Assembly: GCA_040389965.1 (NCBI GenBank)
Contig: JAZJZF010000026.1
Coordinates: 1 to 64,000, forward strand
Direction of reading: 5' to 3'
Origin: UBA4416 sp040389965
Lineage (GTDB): Bacteria; Bacteroidota; Bacteroidia; B-17B0; Aurantibacillaceae
Length of the DNA stretch: 64,000 bases
Shown: positions 7,080 to 18,600 of the stretch, piece after piece
How the letters are laid out: every line of letters starts with the position of its first letter
Position numbering within the stretch: position 1 is the first letter of the stretch
Notes under the pieces: generated by a model
Told to the model about the DNA's origin: nothing
The model's input: only the letters and a program-made list of their open reading frames with translations
The model's database searches: none
Position numbers and translations under genes: made by a program

Positions 7080-9029
7080 TTGAAGAATAAATACCACATA
7101 TTTTTTATTGTATTCCTGTTAGCCCTAAAAGGGTATTGCCAGGTAGATACTGCTTATTTTGATAAATACGATGATCATATTAGCGATCTGATAGATAATG
7201 GTAATTATGAACTGGCACAGACAAAGGCTGATAGCCTGTTGATCATTTCAAAAAAAATAAATTATAAACCGGGTATTGCGGAAGCCTATAATTTAAAAGG
7301 AATTATTAACCGCGATCAGTCTAACCTGCGCGATGCGCTCGATAATTATTTAAAAGCCCTGAAACTATTTGAAGACCTTAAACTTCCTACAGAAGTTGCC
7401 GGGGTACAGAATAACATAGGACTCATTTATGCCGAAATAAAAGAATACAGAACGGCTTTGTCATACTATTTTAAAGCTGAAAAAATAAACAAGGCAGGAA
7501 ATAAAAAAAATTACCTGGCCATTAATTACAATAACATTGCTACCTGCTATCAAAAACTAAAACAATATTCCTCAGCGCAAATCTATTTAAATAAATCGTT
7601 GGCGCTCAGGCAGGAAAAGCAGGATACCATTGGTATGGCCATGGCATACCATAATATCGGGATCAATCACCAGTTAACGAACGAAAGGGATTCGGCTATT
7701 TATTTTTTTAATAAATCACTCGGCTATCTCGGACGCATGAGCCCTAATATTGGTCACGCCTACAATTATCTTGAACTTGGTAATACCTTTTTACAGAAGG
7801 GGAAATTAAATGAAGCCGAAAAATATTTATTGAGTTCATTAAAGATCTCTGAAAATAGTGAGCTAGAAGGCGTAAAAGTGGAGATCTATAAATATTTAAG
7901 CGTTTTATACAAGCAAAAAAAGGATTACGAAAAAGCGTTTAATTTCCAGGATCTTTATATGTCGTCGAAAGAGACCATTGAAAGTGATGAGAGTAAAAAT
8001 GAGATCCTGAAAAAAGAACTGGAGTATGCTTTTAATCAGAAACAGGATTTGCAGCGTATTGAAGCCGACAATAAACAATCTATTTATAATGCAGAAATAA
8101 AGAGCCAGAAGAAACTAACCATGTATGCTATTATTGGTTTGGTTATTTTATCGGGGCTGGTGCTTATTGTGTTGAGAAGTTACAATCACAAACGGAAAGC
8201 AAATTTTATTATTTCGAAGCAAAAAGAAATTGTTGAACATAAGAACAAGGAGATCTTAGACTCGATTACCTATGCAAAATACATTCAGAATGCGCTTTTA
8301 CCTTCCGATAAGGCCATTGAGCAATCGGGATTAAACTGTTTTGTTCTGTTTAAGCCCAAGGATATTGTAAGCGGCGATTTTTACTGGATGCATAACGACC
8401 CCTTGGCTCTTGTTGCCAATAAAGAAATTTATATAGCGGCAGTGGATTGCACAGGGCATGGTGTACCCGGTGCGTTGGTAAGCGTTGTTGGAAATAATGG
8501 TTTAAACCGTTGCGTCAAAGAATTCGGAATACGGGATACAGGTAAAATATTGGATAAACTGGCTGAATTAGTAGAAGAAACTTTTGCCGGAAGCGTTAAT
8601 GAACTACAGGATGGCATGGATATATCTTTGCTTAAGATTACACGTCATATTACAAATTCATCGGCTCACATTCAATGGAGCGGGGCAAATAATCCCTTGT
8701 GGATCATTAGAAATAACAGCCACACAGTAGAAGAAATAAAAGCAAATAAACAACCCATAGGCAAATTTTCGGATCGTAAACCCTTTGCGATCCATGATTT
8801 AGAATTGCATAAAGGCGATAAGGTATTTTTATTTACGGATGGCTATGCCGACCAGTTTGGTGGGCCAAACGGCAAAAAATTTAAATACAAACAGCTGGAA
8901 GATGCCTTATTGCGGACAAATAATACCACATTGACCGACCAAAAACTGGCTTTAAACGAAATTTTTGACAGTTGGAAAAAGGATCATGAACAGGTAGATG
9001 ATGTCTGCCTAATTGGGATAGAAATTTAA
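7080..9029 (+). CDS. TPR / membrane / SpoIIE-type PP2C phosphatase (paralogue 1)
   Basis: A 649-residue signalling protein. It has a signal peptide (to about residue 20), six or more tetratricopeptide repeats in the periplasm (about 30-300), a membrane helix (MYAIIGLVILSGLVLIVL, about 345-365), a short coiled coil and a cytoplasmic SpoIIE/PP2C phosphatase domain (about 410-649). Catalytic landmarks are present: FKPKDIVSGDFYW, DCTGHGVPG, DGMDISL, FTDGYADQFGG and QVDDVCLIGIEI, including the metal-binding aspartates. Such proteins are thought to dephosphorylate anti-sigma antagonists in partner switching. The TPR region may sense peptides or proteins (inference). The start codon is TTG. It is a diverged relative of the tandem pair at 25577-29996. 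Confidence 0.9.
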   Translation: MKNKYHIFFIVFLLALKGYCQVDTAYFDKYDDHISDLIDNGNYELAQTKADSLLIISKKINYKPGIAEAYNLKGIINRDQSNLRDALDNYLKALKLFEDLKLPTEVAGVQNNIGLIYAEIKEYRTALSYYFKAEKINKAGNKKNYLAINYNNIATCYQKLKQYSSAQIYLNKSLALRQEKQDTIGMAMAYHNIGINHQLTNERDSAIYFFNKSLGYLGRMSPNIGHAYNYLELGNTFLQKGKLNEAEKYLLSSLKISENSELEGVKVEIYKYLSVLYKQKKDYEKAFNFQDLYMSSKETIESDESKNEILKKELEYAFNQKQDLQRIEADNKQSIYNAEIKSQKKLTMYAIIGLVILSGLVLIVLRSYNHKRKANFIISKQKEIVEHKNKEILDSITYAKYIQNALLPSDKAIEQSGLNCFVLFKPKDIVSGDFYWMHNDPLALVANKEIYIAAVDCTGHGVPGALVSVVGNNGLNRCVKEFGIRDTGKILDKLAELVEETFAGSVNELQDGMDISLLKITRHITNSSAHIQWSGANNPLWIIRNNSHTVEEIKANKQPIGKFSDRKPFAIHDLELHKGDKVFLFTDGYADQFGGPNGKKFKYKQLEDALLRTNNTTLTDQKLALNEIFDSWKKDHEQVDDVCLIGIEI

Positions 9030-9253
9030 TTTCCAAAAGGACTTAATACGATATAGGTTGTTAAATTTAACAATTTATGTTAAAAACTTAGCTTTATGTT
9101 GAGTGAGGTTACGATTTCATTTCGTGAAAAAGTTCCGGTTATATTTTAATAATCATATGTTTACATAAGGCCCCCTCTCATTAATTATTAAAGAACATTT
9201 ACTCATTTAAAATCTTAGCAGGTAAAATTACGTACATCTATAAATTCTCAATT

Positions 9254-9652
9254 ATGAAAACACTGTTTTTTTGTTTAATCCTAAGTTTAACCGGGTTCCA
9301 TGTAAGAGCTCAGGAGATCAATGCTAAAGTATTAGAAGTATATGCTGACAAGGCTCAGCAAATGGCAACACAAAACCCTGATTGGTTAAAAATATTAAAC
9401 GACTTTGTTGAGAATAGGGTAAAGTTTAAAACAGTTCCAAGAGATGCCGTAAATGATAAATACATAAAATTATCTACGGTAGCTTTATTAAATAAATATA
9501 ACCCTGGTTTACAAAGAGATGCAGTAGTGGATCCCACAACATTTAATCCGCTGAAATATGATTTTATATTTTCTGCTAAAACGCCTATCGTTTATAGGGT
9601 AGATAATACAGACAATGTTATTGTTATTGAACCACAATCTTTTAATAAATAA
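9254..9652 (+). CDS. Small secreted protein upstream of giant surface protein
   Basis: Unrecognised family. The 132-residue product has a signal peptide (MKTLFFCLILSLTGFHVRAQ), then a mostly helical region (about 22-60) and a strand-rich end (KTPIVYRVDNTDNVIVIEP). It has no cysteines after the signal peptide and no obvious sorting domain, so it is predicted periplasmic. The giant SprB-repeat gene starts 40 nt after its stop on the same strand with no terminator between, so the two are probably co-transcribed. This makes an accessory role in secretion or assembly of the surface protein plausible (inference). The 224 bases upstream (9030-9253) contain no gene that I can see. Confidence 0.75.
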   Translation: MKTLFFCLILSLTGFHVRAQEINAKVLEVYADKAQQMATQNPDWLKILNDFVENRVKFKTVPRDAVNDKYIKLSTVALLNKYNPGLQRDAVVDPTTFNPLKYDFIFSAKTPIVYRVDNTDNVIVIEPQSFNK

Positions 9653-9692
9653 TGCTGCCCCAAATTATATTAAAACGCTCAAACATAATTAT

Positions 9693-12600
9693 ATGAAACA
9701 TTTATTTACCTTATTTTTAATCATTGCGGGATATTCTGTTATAGGGCAGAACTATAATATGACTAATGGCACCATTTCAACCTGCTCCGGAACGTTTTAC
9801 GATTCGGGTGGAAATGGAGGAGGCTATCAGCCCTCTGAAAACTATACCCAAACGTTTTGTCCGTCGACGCCCGGTTCGAAAATAATATTAAACTTTACAG
9901 CGTTTGATACAGAAAGCACATATGAGCATATGTATATATATGATGGTAACAGTACTGCCGGAGCACTTATAGGAAGTTATACCGGTAGTTCAGGTCCTGG
10001 TATTGTTCAGGCGAGTGCAGGGAATGCTTCAGGATGTTTAACTATCGTTTTTACATCAGATGGTTCCGTTGAATATACAGGATGGGCTGCAACTATATCA
10101 TGTTCAACGCCTTGCCAAACCATTACCTCTAATATAGTGAGTTCAAGTCCGGCAGTGGGTGCAGGAAGTATTATCAGGGTATGCAAAAACCAACCTGTTA
10201 CATTTAACGGTAGCGGAACATTTTCGGGAAGCAGTGCAGGTGCAGTATATACATGGAATTTTGGTAACGGAACAACCGCTACCGGAACAAGTGCTTCAGT
10301 AACTTACACCGCAGCAGGAGCTTATTTTGTGAATTTAGGAATTACAGCAGGTGGCTGTTCAAATACAAATAACATTAATCAGGTTGTTCAGGTATCAACT
10401 ACGCCAACATCCACCACCTCAGTGGCAAACCCTACGGTTTGTCTTGGTCAGTCAACAACTGTTACAGGAACTTTTTCCCCGGTACCTTTTGTTGTAAACT
10501 GTACACCACCTGTGAGTGGTACTACCTTTTTACCTGATGGATCGGGAGCATCTTATTCAACGGCTATTAGCGTAAACTGTTTTAATGCCGGCCAAACCCT
10601 TACTGCGGCAAATCAAATACAGGATATTTGTTTAAACATGGAGCACTCTTACCAGGGAGATTTATCAATCCAGATCATTTGTCCTAACGGACAAGTGTGT
10701 AATTTAAAAGATTACCCGGGTGGTTCATATAATTATTTAGGTGCGCCGCTAGATGATCCGGCAGTAGGCCCCGGAGTAGGTGCTTATTACTGTTTTTCAA
10801 TGTCGGGTACAGTATTATTATGTAACGGCCCTACCACAGCTAATCAGGGGAATCCGCCTTATACTTCCATTACCGCAGGTACTTATTTGCCTACAGGAAA
10901 TTTCAGTAGTTTGGTAGGTTGCCCGTTAAATGGCCCCTGGACGATCAAAGTAACAGATAACTTATTATCCGATAACGGTTACATCTTTAACTGGGATCTT
11001 AACTTTGCTCCGGGCCTTACCCCGGCAGCAAACTCCTCTTTTACACCGAACATCGTTTCTCAAACCTGGTCAGGAGCAAATATTACTTCTTCCAGTGGTA
11101 ATAACATTACAGTAACACCTACATCAACAGGAACGCAGTGTTACACTTTAACAGCAGTAGATAATTTCAACTGTTCTTATACAACTACTCAATGCTTAAA
11201 TGTTATTAATGGTCCGTTTGCCGGAACCAGTAATACTATGGCAGCTTGTAGTTCAGCAGGTGCAACAAATTTATATAGCTTGTTAGGTACAGGTGTTTCT
11301 ACTACAGGAACCTGGTCGGGCCCTGCTCCTGCATTAACGGGAGGTTATTTAGGAACGTTTAATCCTGGCTTGTATACGGCTGGTACTTATAATTATACTT
11401 ACACAGTTCCTGCAAGTGGTGGTTGTCCTGCATCCAGTGCGGTTATAGCAGTAACGATACGTCCTAATCCGGCAGCAACATTAACATTTACAAATCCAAG
11501 TTGCGGAAATAATAATGGGATTATTGTCATTAATAATACGTCCAGCGGCGGGCAAACTATTTCTTCGTTTGCAAGCAGTGCGGGAACATTGAGCGGCCAG
11601 ACTGTTACCGGTTTAGCGGCAGGTACCGATGTGATAACGCTTACAAATAATTTTGGCTGTACATTTACAGTATCGGCTACCCTGAGTAACTCTCCCCCAA
11701 TTACGGATGTTGCTTTAACACCAAATAATATTATTTGTGGTACGGGAACTGGTAGTATAACCATAGGTGCTGTAACAGGCGGAACTGCCGGATTTACCTA
11801 TGCTGTAAACGGAGGAGCTTTTTCTGCATCGCCACCGGTAACGGGTTTATCATCGGGAACTTATTCTATTAGCGTTAAAGATGCTAATGGCTGTATATTT
11901 ACAAAAACGGTTGCTATTACGGTTACTCCGGGCCCAACGGCTATTGCGGGGAATGTAACACCGGCTACCTGCTCATCAAACAACGGAGTATATACTGTAA
12001 CAGGTGTAACAGGCGGAACTCCTGCTTATTCGTTTAGTGTTGATGCTGTTGCAACAGGAAGTGTGACTAATTCATTAAGCAGTGCTACACATACTATATT
12101 AGTAAGGGATGCCAACGGATGTACATTCAGCACCACATTTGTGGTAAGTAATTTGCCGGGGCCAACCTCGGCAAACGTTACAACGGTAAGTGCAAGTTGC
12201 GGTTCATCTAACGGTTCGGCAACTGTTACTTCGGTAGCAGGTGGCTCGCCAACGTATCAATATTCCTTTAATGGAGGTGGCTTTAGCACTACTAACAATA
12301 TAGGAGGGCTAACAGCGGGTACTAAAAATGTGGTTATCAAAGATGCCAATAACTGTACATTTACAGTAAACTTTACCATTTCAAATTTATCAGGCCCAAC
12401 ATCCAGCATTTCAGCATCGTCAAGTGTAACATGTAATGGTGGTGCTAATGGAACTATCAATGTAAGTACAACAGGCGGTACAGGGCCATATGGATATACC
12501 GTAACTCCCGGAGGTACTTCTAACACTACAGGTATATTCACAGGGTTAACCGCTCAGTCTTATACAATCAATGTGAGAGATGCATCGGGCTGTCTTACTT

Positions 12601-15600
12601 CTATAACGCAGGTTATCAATCAACCAACAGCTTTAACTTTAGGTTTAACGCCTACAGCAGTGAGCTGTAATGGCGCGTCTACAGGATCTATCGCATCAGT
12701 AGGTGCCAATGGAACAGGAGCCCTTCAATATGCATTAAATGGTGGTGCTTACCAGGCAAGCGGCAGCTTTACAGGCTTAACAGCAGGCACTTATAGTGTT
12801 ACCGTTAAGGATGCTAATAACTGTACTTTAAATCAAACAACTATTATTACACAACCTACTGCTCTGGCATTAACTTTTACAACTTCTCCAAACTCCTGCT
12901 TAGGAGCTGCGGGTGGTGTTACGGTTAGTGTAACGGGCGGAGTTCCTGCTTATTCTTATAGTATTGATGCAGTAGCGGCAGCTAACCCGGCAACAGGTCT
13001 TAGTACCGGTACGCATACAACAACGGTAAGAGATGCCAATGGCTGTATTATTAACGGTACGTTTAATGTGGGAATTTTGTCAGGCCCAAGCGGAGCTACA
13101 GTAACTACAACCAATGCATCTTGCGGTAGTGCAAACGGAAGCGCGACTGTTACTGCAACAACGGGTGGTGTTTTACCTTACCAGTATTCATTTAACGGGG
13201 GTGGATTTAGTACCACTACCAATGTAGGAAGTTTAACTGCCGGCCAGCAAACACTTACGGTAAGAGATGCCAATAGCTGTACGCTAACGGTTTTATTCAA
13301 TATCAACAATACAGGTAGCCCTTCGTCAACATTAACAGCTGTGTCTAATGTGGCCTGTAATGGTGCAAGCACCGGAAGTCTTACAGTAGGCACATCAGGT
13401 GGTACAGCTCCTTATAGCTATACTTTAACGCCAGGTAGTATCGTTAACACAACCGGTATCTTTACCGGGTTAACGGCTCAGGCATATAATATTTCGGTTA
13501 AAGATGCAGTGGGTTGTATTACTTCGGTAACGGCAACTGTAACGCAACCTACACCTTTAACGCTGACCTTAAATCCGTTTAACGTTAGTTGTAATGCAGG
13601 CACTAACGGTTCGGTAACTGCAGTTGCAGGAGGTGGAACAACAGCTTATCAGTATTCATTAAATGGCGGAGCATTTCAGGCTGGAGCAAGTTTTACAGGC
13701 TTAACGGCAAATACTTACAGTGTTACGTTGAAAGATGCAAACAACTGTGTACTAACCCGCACAGCAACCATTACGCAACCTACGGCACTGGGGGTAACTT
13801 TTGCTACGGCGCCTAATTCATGTGCAGGATCAGTAGGTAGTGTTACCATTAGTGCTACCGGTGGTTCTCCTGCTTATACGTATACAGTAGATGGGGCATC
13901 AACCGGAAATACTTCTTCACCACTTACAACAGGCGTACACAATGCTACTGTAAGAGATGCGCAAGGTTGTGTTATTACAGGTACTTTTTCTATAATTGCT
14001 ATTACGGGCCCTTCTTCAGGAACGGTTGTTACTTCAAATGCGGCCTGCGGCTCAGCAACCGGCGCCTCTACTATTACAGGGGTAACAGGCGGAACAGCAG
14101 CATACCAATATTCATTTGACGGAAGCCCTTTTGCAACAGGAACTATCAAAACAGGTTTATCTTCGGGCGCTCATACGGTTGTTGTGTTAGATGCCAATAC
14201 CTGTACTTTATCAATACCTTATACTATTGCTAATAATGGTAGTCCGAGTATTAGTTTAACAGCCAGCACAAACGTATTGTGTAACGGTGGTAGCACCGGT
14301 AGCCTTACAGTTACGGCAACAGGTGGTAGCGGGGCTCCTTATACTTATACTTTAACGAGTCCTTTCCAAACCAATAATAACGGGCAGTTCACAGGATTAC
14401 CTTCAAATATTTATTCGATAAATGCAAAAGATGTAGCAGGTTGTTTAACCAGTATGACTGTAAATATTAGCCAGCCAACTGCTTTAACGCTTTCACCTAC
14501 ATCTATAGCTGCAAAATGTTTTGGTACATCTACAGGTACTGTTAACGTAACAGGATCAGGTGGTACACCGGGATATCAGTATCAGATTAATGGAACAGGT
14601 TTCCAAACAGCAGGTAGCTTTACAGCAGTGCCGGCTAACACACACATTATACAAGTAAGAGATGCCAATGGTTGTACAGCAACGCAAACCGTTACGGTAA
14701 CACAACCAACAGCTCTTGCCGATGTTTTAGCGACACAAAATGCAAACTGTACAGCTGCTAACGGTTCTATAACAGCTACACCATCAGGCGGAACATCTCC
14801 CTACACCTACGCCTGGACAGGCGGTGGTGGTAGCGGTTCTGTAACAACAGGTCTTGTATCAGGAACCTATAGTGTAACAGTAACGGATAATAACGGTTGT
14901 ACACTGGTAAGCTCTGCTACCATTGGTAATACTCCGGGTGGAACAGCCGCTATTACAGGCTCTACTAATATTACCTGTAACGGTGCTAATAACGGGATCT
15001 TAACAGCTAATATGGTAACAGCAGGAACAGCGCCATTTACGTATTCATGGACACCTACACCTGGTGCCGGACAAGGAGCTTCTACGGCTACTAACCTTGC
15101 ACCCGGTACTTATACCTGTAAGATCACAGATTTTTACGGATGTATCGCTACAGCAATAGGAAGCTTAACGCAACCGACTCCTTTAACGGCAATCATGAAT
15201 TCCAATAACGTAAAATGTTTTGGAACAGCAACAGGAACGGTATCAGCTGCAGGAACAGGCGGAACAGGACCTTATACTTATAACTGGACAACATTACCAA
15301 GTACATTAACAACCGTAAATAACGTGGCTATTGGTACTTATACCTGCCAGATTACAGATGTTAATAACTGTACAATCTCTCCAACAATTTCAGTAACACA
15401 ACCAAGTTCTATTACTTTAACTTCTTCTGTAACAGCAGCAAACTGTAACCAGGCTAACGGATCGGCTACAGTAACTGCATCCGGTGGAACTCCTGCATAT
15501 ACGTATACATGGACTTCAGGTTCTAACTCTCCTATACAAACAGGTTTGGCAGCAGCTACCTATACGATTAATGTAAAAGATGCCAATAATTGTATTTATA

Positions 15601-18600
15601 CAGTGGCGGCAACTGTACCAAATCTTTCAGGTCCAAGCATTACCATCACAAGCTTTACCAATGTAAGTTGCTTTGGTGGAAATGATGGTGTTGCCGTATC
15701 ATCAGGTACGGGAGGTACAGGTGCACTCGTATACAACTGGAGTGGAGGACAAATTACTCCGACAGCAACCAATCTCCTTGCAGGTGTGAAAACAGTAACG
15801 GTAACAGATTCCCAGGGTTGTATTGCCTCTGCAAGTGTTACGATTACACAGCCACCAGTATTAACGGTAAGTATTACTCCTAACAACCCAAAATGTTTTG
15901 GAGCTTCTAATGGATATGGACTGGCAAATGCTTTCGGTGGAACGTTAAATTATACTTATGCATGGACAAGCAGTGGCGGATCAAATCCTTCCAGTAATTT
16001 ATATCCGGCAGGTTCATACGCTGTAAATATAACCGATGCAAAAGGTTGCGTTGCCACAGCAAGTATGACACTTGTGAACCCTCCGGCAATGGTAGCAAAT
16101 ATTACATCAACCAATGTGAGCTGCTTTAATGCTTGTAACGGGATAGCGGTAGGAACCACTACAAACAATATAGGAGTTGTTACTTACCATTGGGTAGGAG
16201 GTTCGAGCCCTGTAACAGCGCAAACTGTTGCAGGTTTATGCGCAGGAGTTTATACATTAACGGCTACCGATCAAAATACCTGTACGGCAAGTGCGCAGGT
16301 TATTATTACACAGCCAACTCAGGTTACAGCTAATATAGCATTAACCGGAAGCATAACCTGTAGTGGTGGAAGCAACGGTTTTGCACAGGTAACACCGGGA
16401 GGTGGAACTGGTGCTTATACTTACACCTGGACAGGTGCAGCAGCCGGCAGTAGCGCTAATGCTACCAATTTACCTGCAGGAACTTATTCTGTCACGGTAG
16501 GCGATGCTAACGGCTGTACTGCTACAACACAGGCTACTATTATACAACCGGCGCCTTTGGCAACGACTTTAACCACAACCAATCCTAAATGTTTTGGATC
16601 GGCAGACGGAACAGGAAATGTTGCATTTAGTGGCGGGGCTGGGTTACCTCAGTTCCAATGGTTCCCGGGATTACAAAATGGTACGCCTGTAAATAACTTA
16701 ACTGCAGGTGCCCATACAGTTACTATAACTTATAACACCACTTGTTCAACATCATTAACGTTTACGTTGACGCAACCTTCGGTATTAACGGCGGTAACAT
16801 CTGCTACCAGTTCCAATTGCGGACAAAGTAACGGAGACGCGATAGCTACAGTAACAGGTGGTACAGGTCCTTATACCTATTTATGGAGTAACGGACCTAC
16901 CACTTTAAACAATAATAATATATTGGCAAATGCTTACGTGTTTACTGTAACAGATTTTAATTTATGTCAGGTAAACGCGGGTGCATTGGTAAACGATATT
17001 GCAGGCCCAACAGTAGTGGTAACAGGTACTACGGCCGTTAAATGTTTTAACGGAGCCGACGGTGCAGCTACTACTACTATAACAGGTGGCGTACAACCTT
17101 ATATTGTGGCATGGAATAATAATGCAGCTACTACACCAATTGTAATTAACTTTAATGCGGGTCTTCACCTTGAAACGGTTACAGATGCTGCAGGTTGCGT
17201 AGGAACAGCGAGTGTTATGATCGGTCAGCCAACTCAACTGGTAAGTGCTATCAGCAGTTTCTCAAATGTTACTTGTTTTGGCTTAACGAACGGTCAGGCG
17301 ACGATGTCTGTAAATGGCGGTACACCGGGTTATAGCTATACATGGACACCGGGTTTACAAACCTCTGCGGTTATGGCAAACGTTGGTGCTAATACGTACA
17401 CATGTGATGTGAAAGATGCTAATAACTGTCCTACATCGAAAGTAGTAACCATCTCTCAACCACAGGCTTTGGTAATGGCAGCATCCAGCTTTAGTAACAT
17501 ATCCTGTTTTGGTGGCAATAACGGACAAATCTCTACAACAGTACAAGGAGGAACGCCGGCTTATGTTTATAGCTGGTCGCCTGCACAAACCAATAGTGGT
17601 GTACTGGGAGGCTTAGGGGCAGGAGGTTACAGCTTAAGTGTAACGGATGCCAACAACTGTTCTATCAATGCTAACTTTACCATTTTAGAACCATCTGCTC
17701 TTACATCAGCCTACACATCAGTGCCGGCAAGATGTGGTTTACTGAATGGTTCTGCAACTGTAACAGTAGGCGGTGGAACACCAACTTACACACTTAACTG
17801 GAATGCCAATGCACAGCAAGGTCCTACAGCAACAGGTATGGGCCCCGGAACTAACTGGAATTGTACGATCACCGATTCGAAAGGTTGTACAAAAGTACAG
17901 GCAGTAACAATTACTAATGCAGCAAGTCCTGTAATAACCAGTGTTGTGGCTAATCCAACATCATGCTACAGTAGCCAGGATGGATCTATTGTGGTGAACT
18001 ATAACCTTGGTACTCCTAGTTATACAGTAGCATGGTCTAATCCTATTAATCCTTCTACACAGGTAACTGCGGGCTTATCTCAAACAGTAACGGGTGTTGG
18101 GTTTGGAGCTTATACAATGACCGTAACCGATTCATATGGTTGTACTACCAGTAGCTTTGCTAATGTGGGCAGACCACCATTCTTAACCTGGGCAGCTGTA
18201 ACATCTCCAACGATTTGTTACGGACAAAATGCACAAATCAGTGCTAATGGTCTTGGAGGTACTGCGCCATATACGTATACATGGACCCCTGCATTTAATA
18301 ATACTGCCGGCCCTCATACGGTGAACCCTACAACAACAACCCTTTACAATGTAAACGTGACGGATGCCAATAATTGTACGGTTACACCAACAGTAGTAAC
18401 TGTAAATGTAACAGCGCCTTTAGCGGTTATTGCAAATGCTACGTCTGTTTGTGATGGAGAGGCTACTATATTAACTCCTACTATTACGAGTCCGGGAAGA
18501 GGCTTACAATATATTACCTACGCGTGGAGTAATAATGCTACAACAAGTATTACTACAGTTACAGGAAACAATGCTACAACTCCTAATCATTATACTGTAA

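Noticed and set aside
9030..9253. Search for a small gene or RNA upstream of the 132-residue protein
   Set aside because: Only a short inverted repeat (TTAAATTTAA) was seen; no open frame or stable structure.
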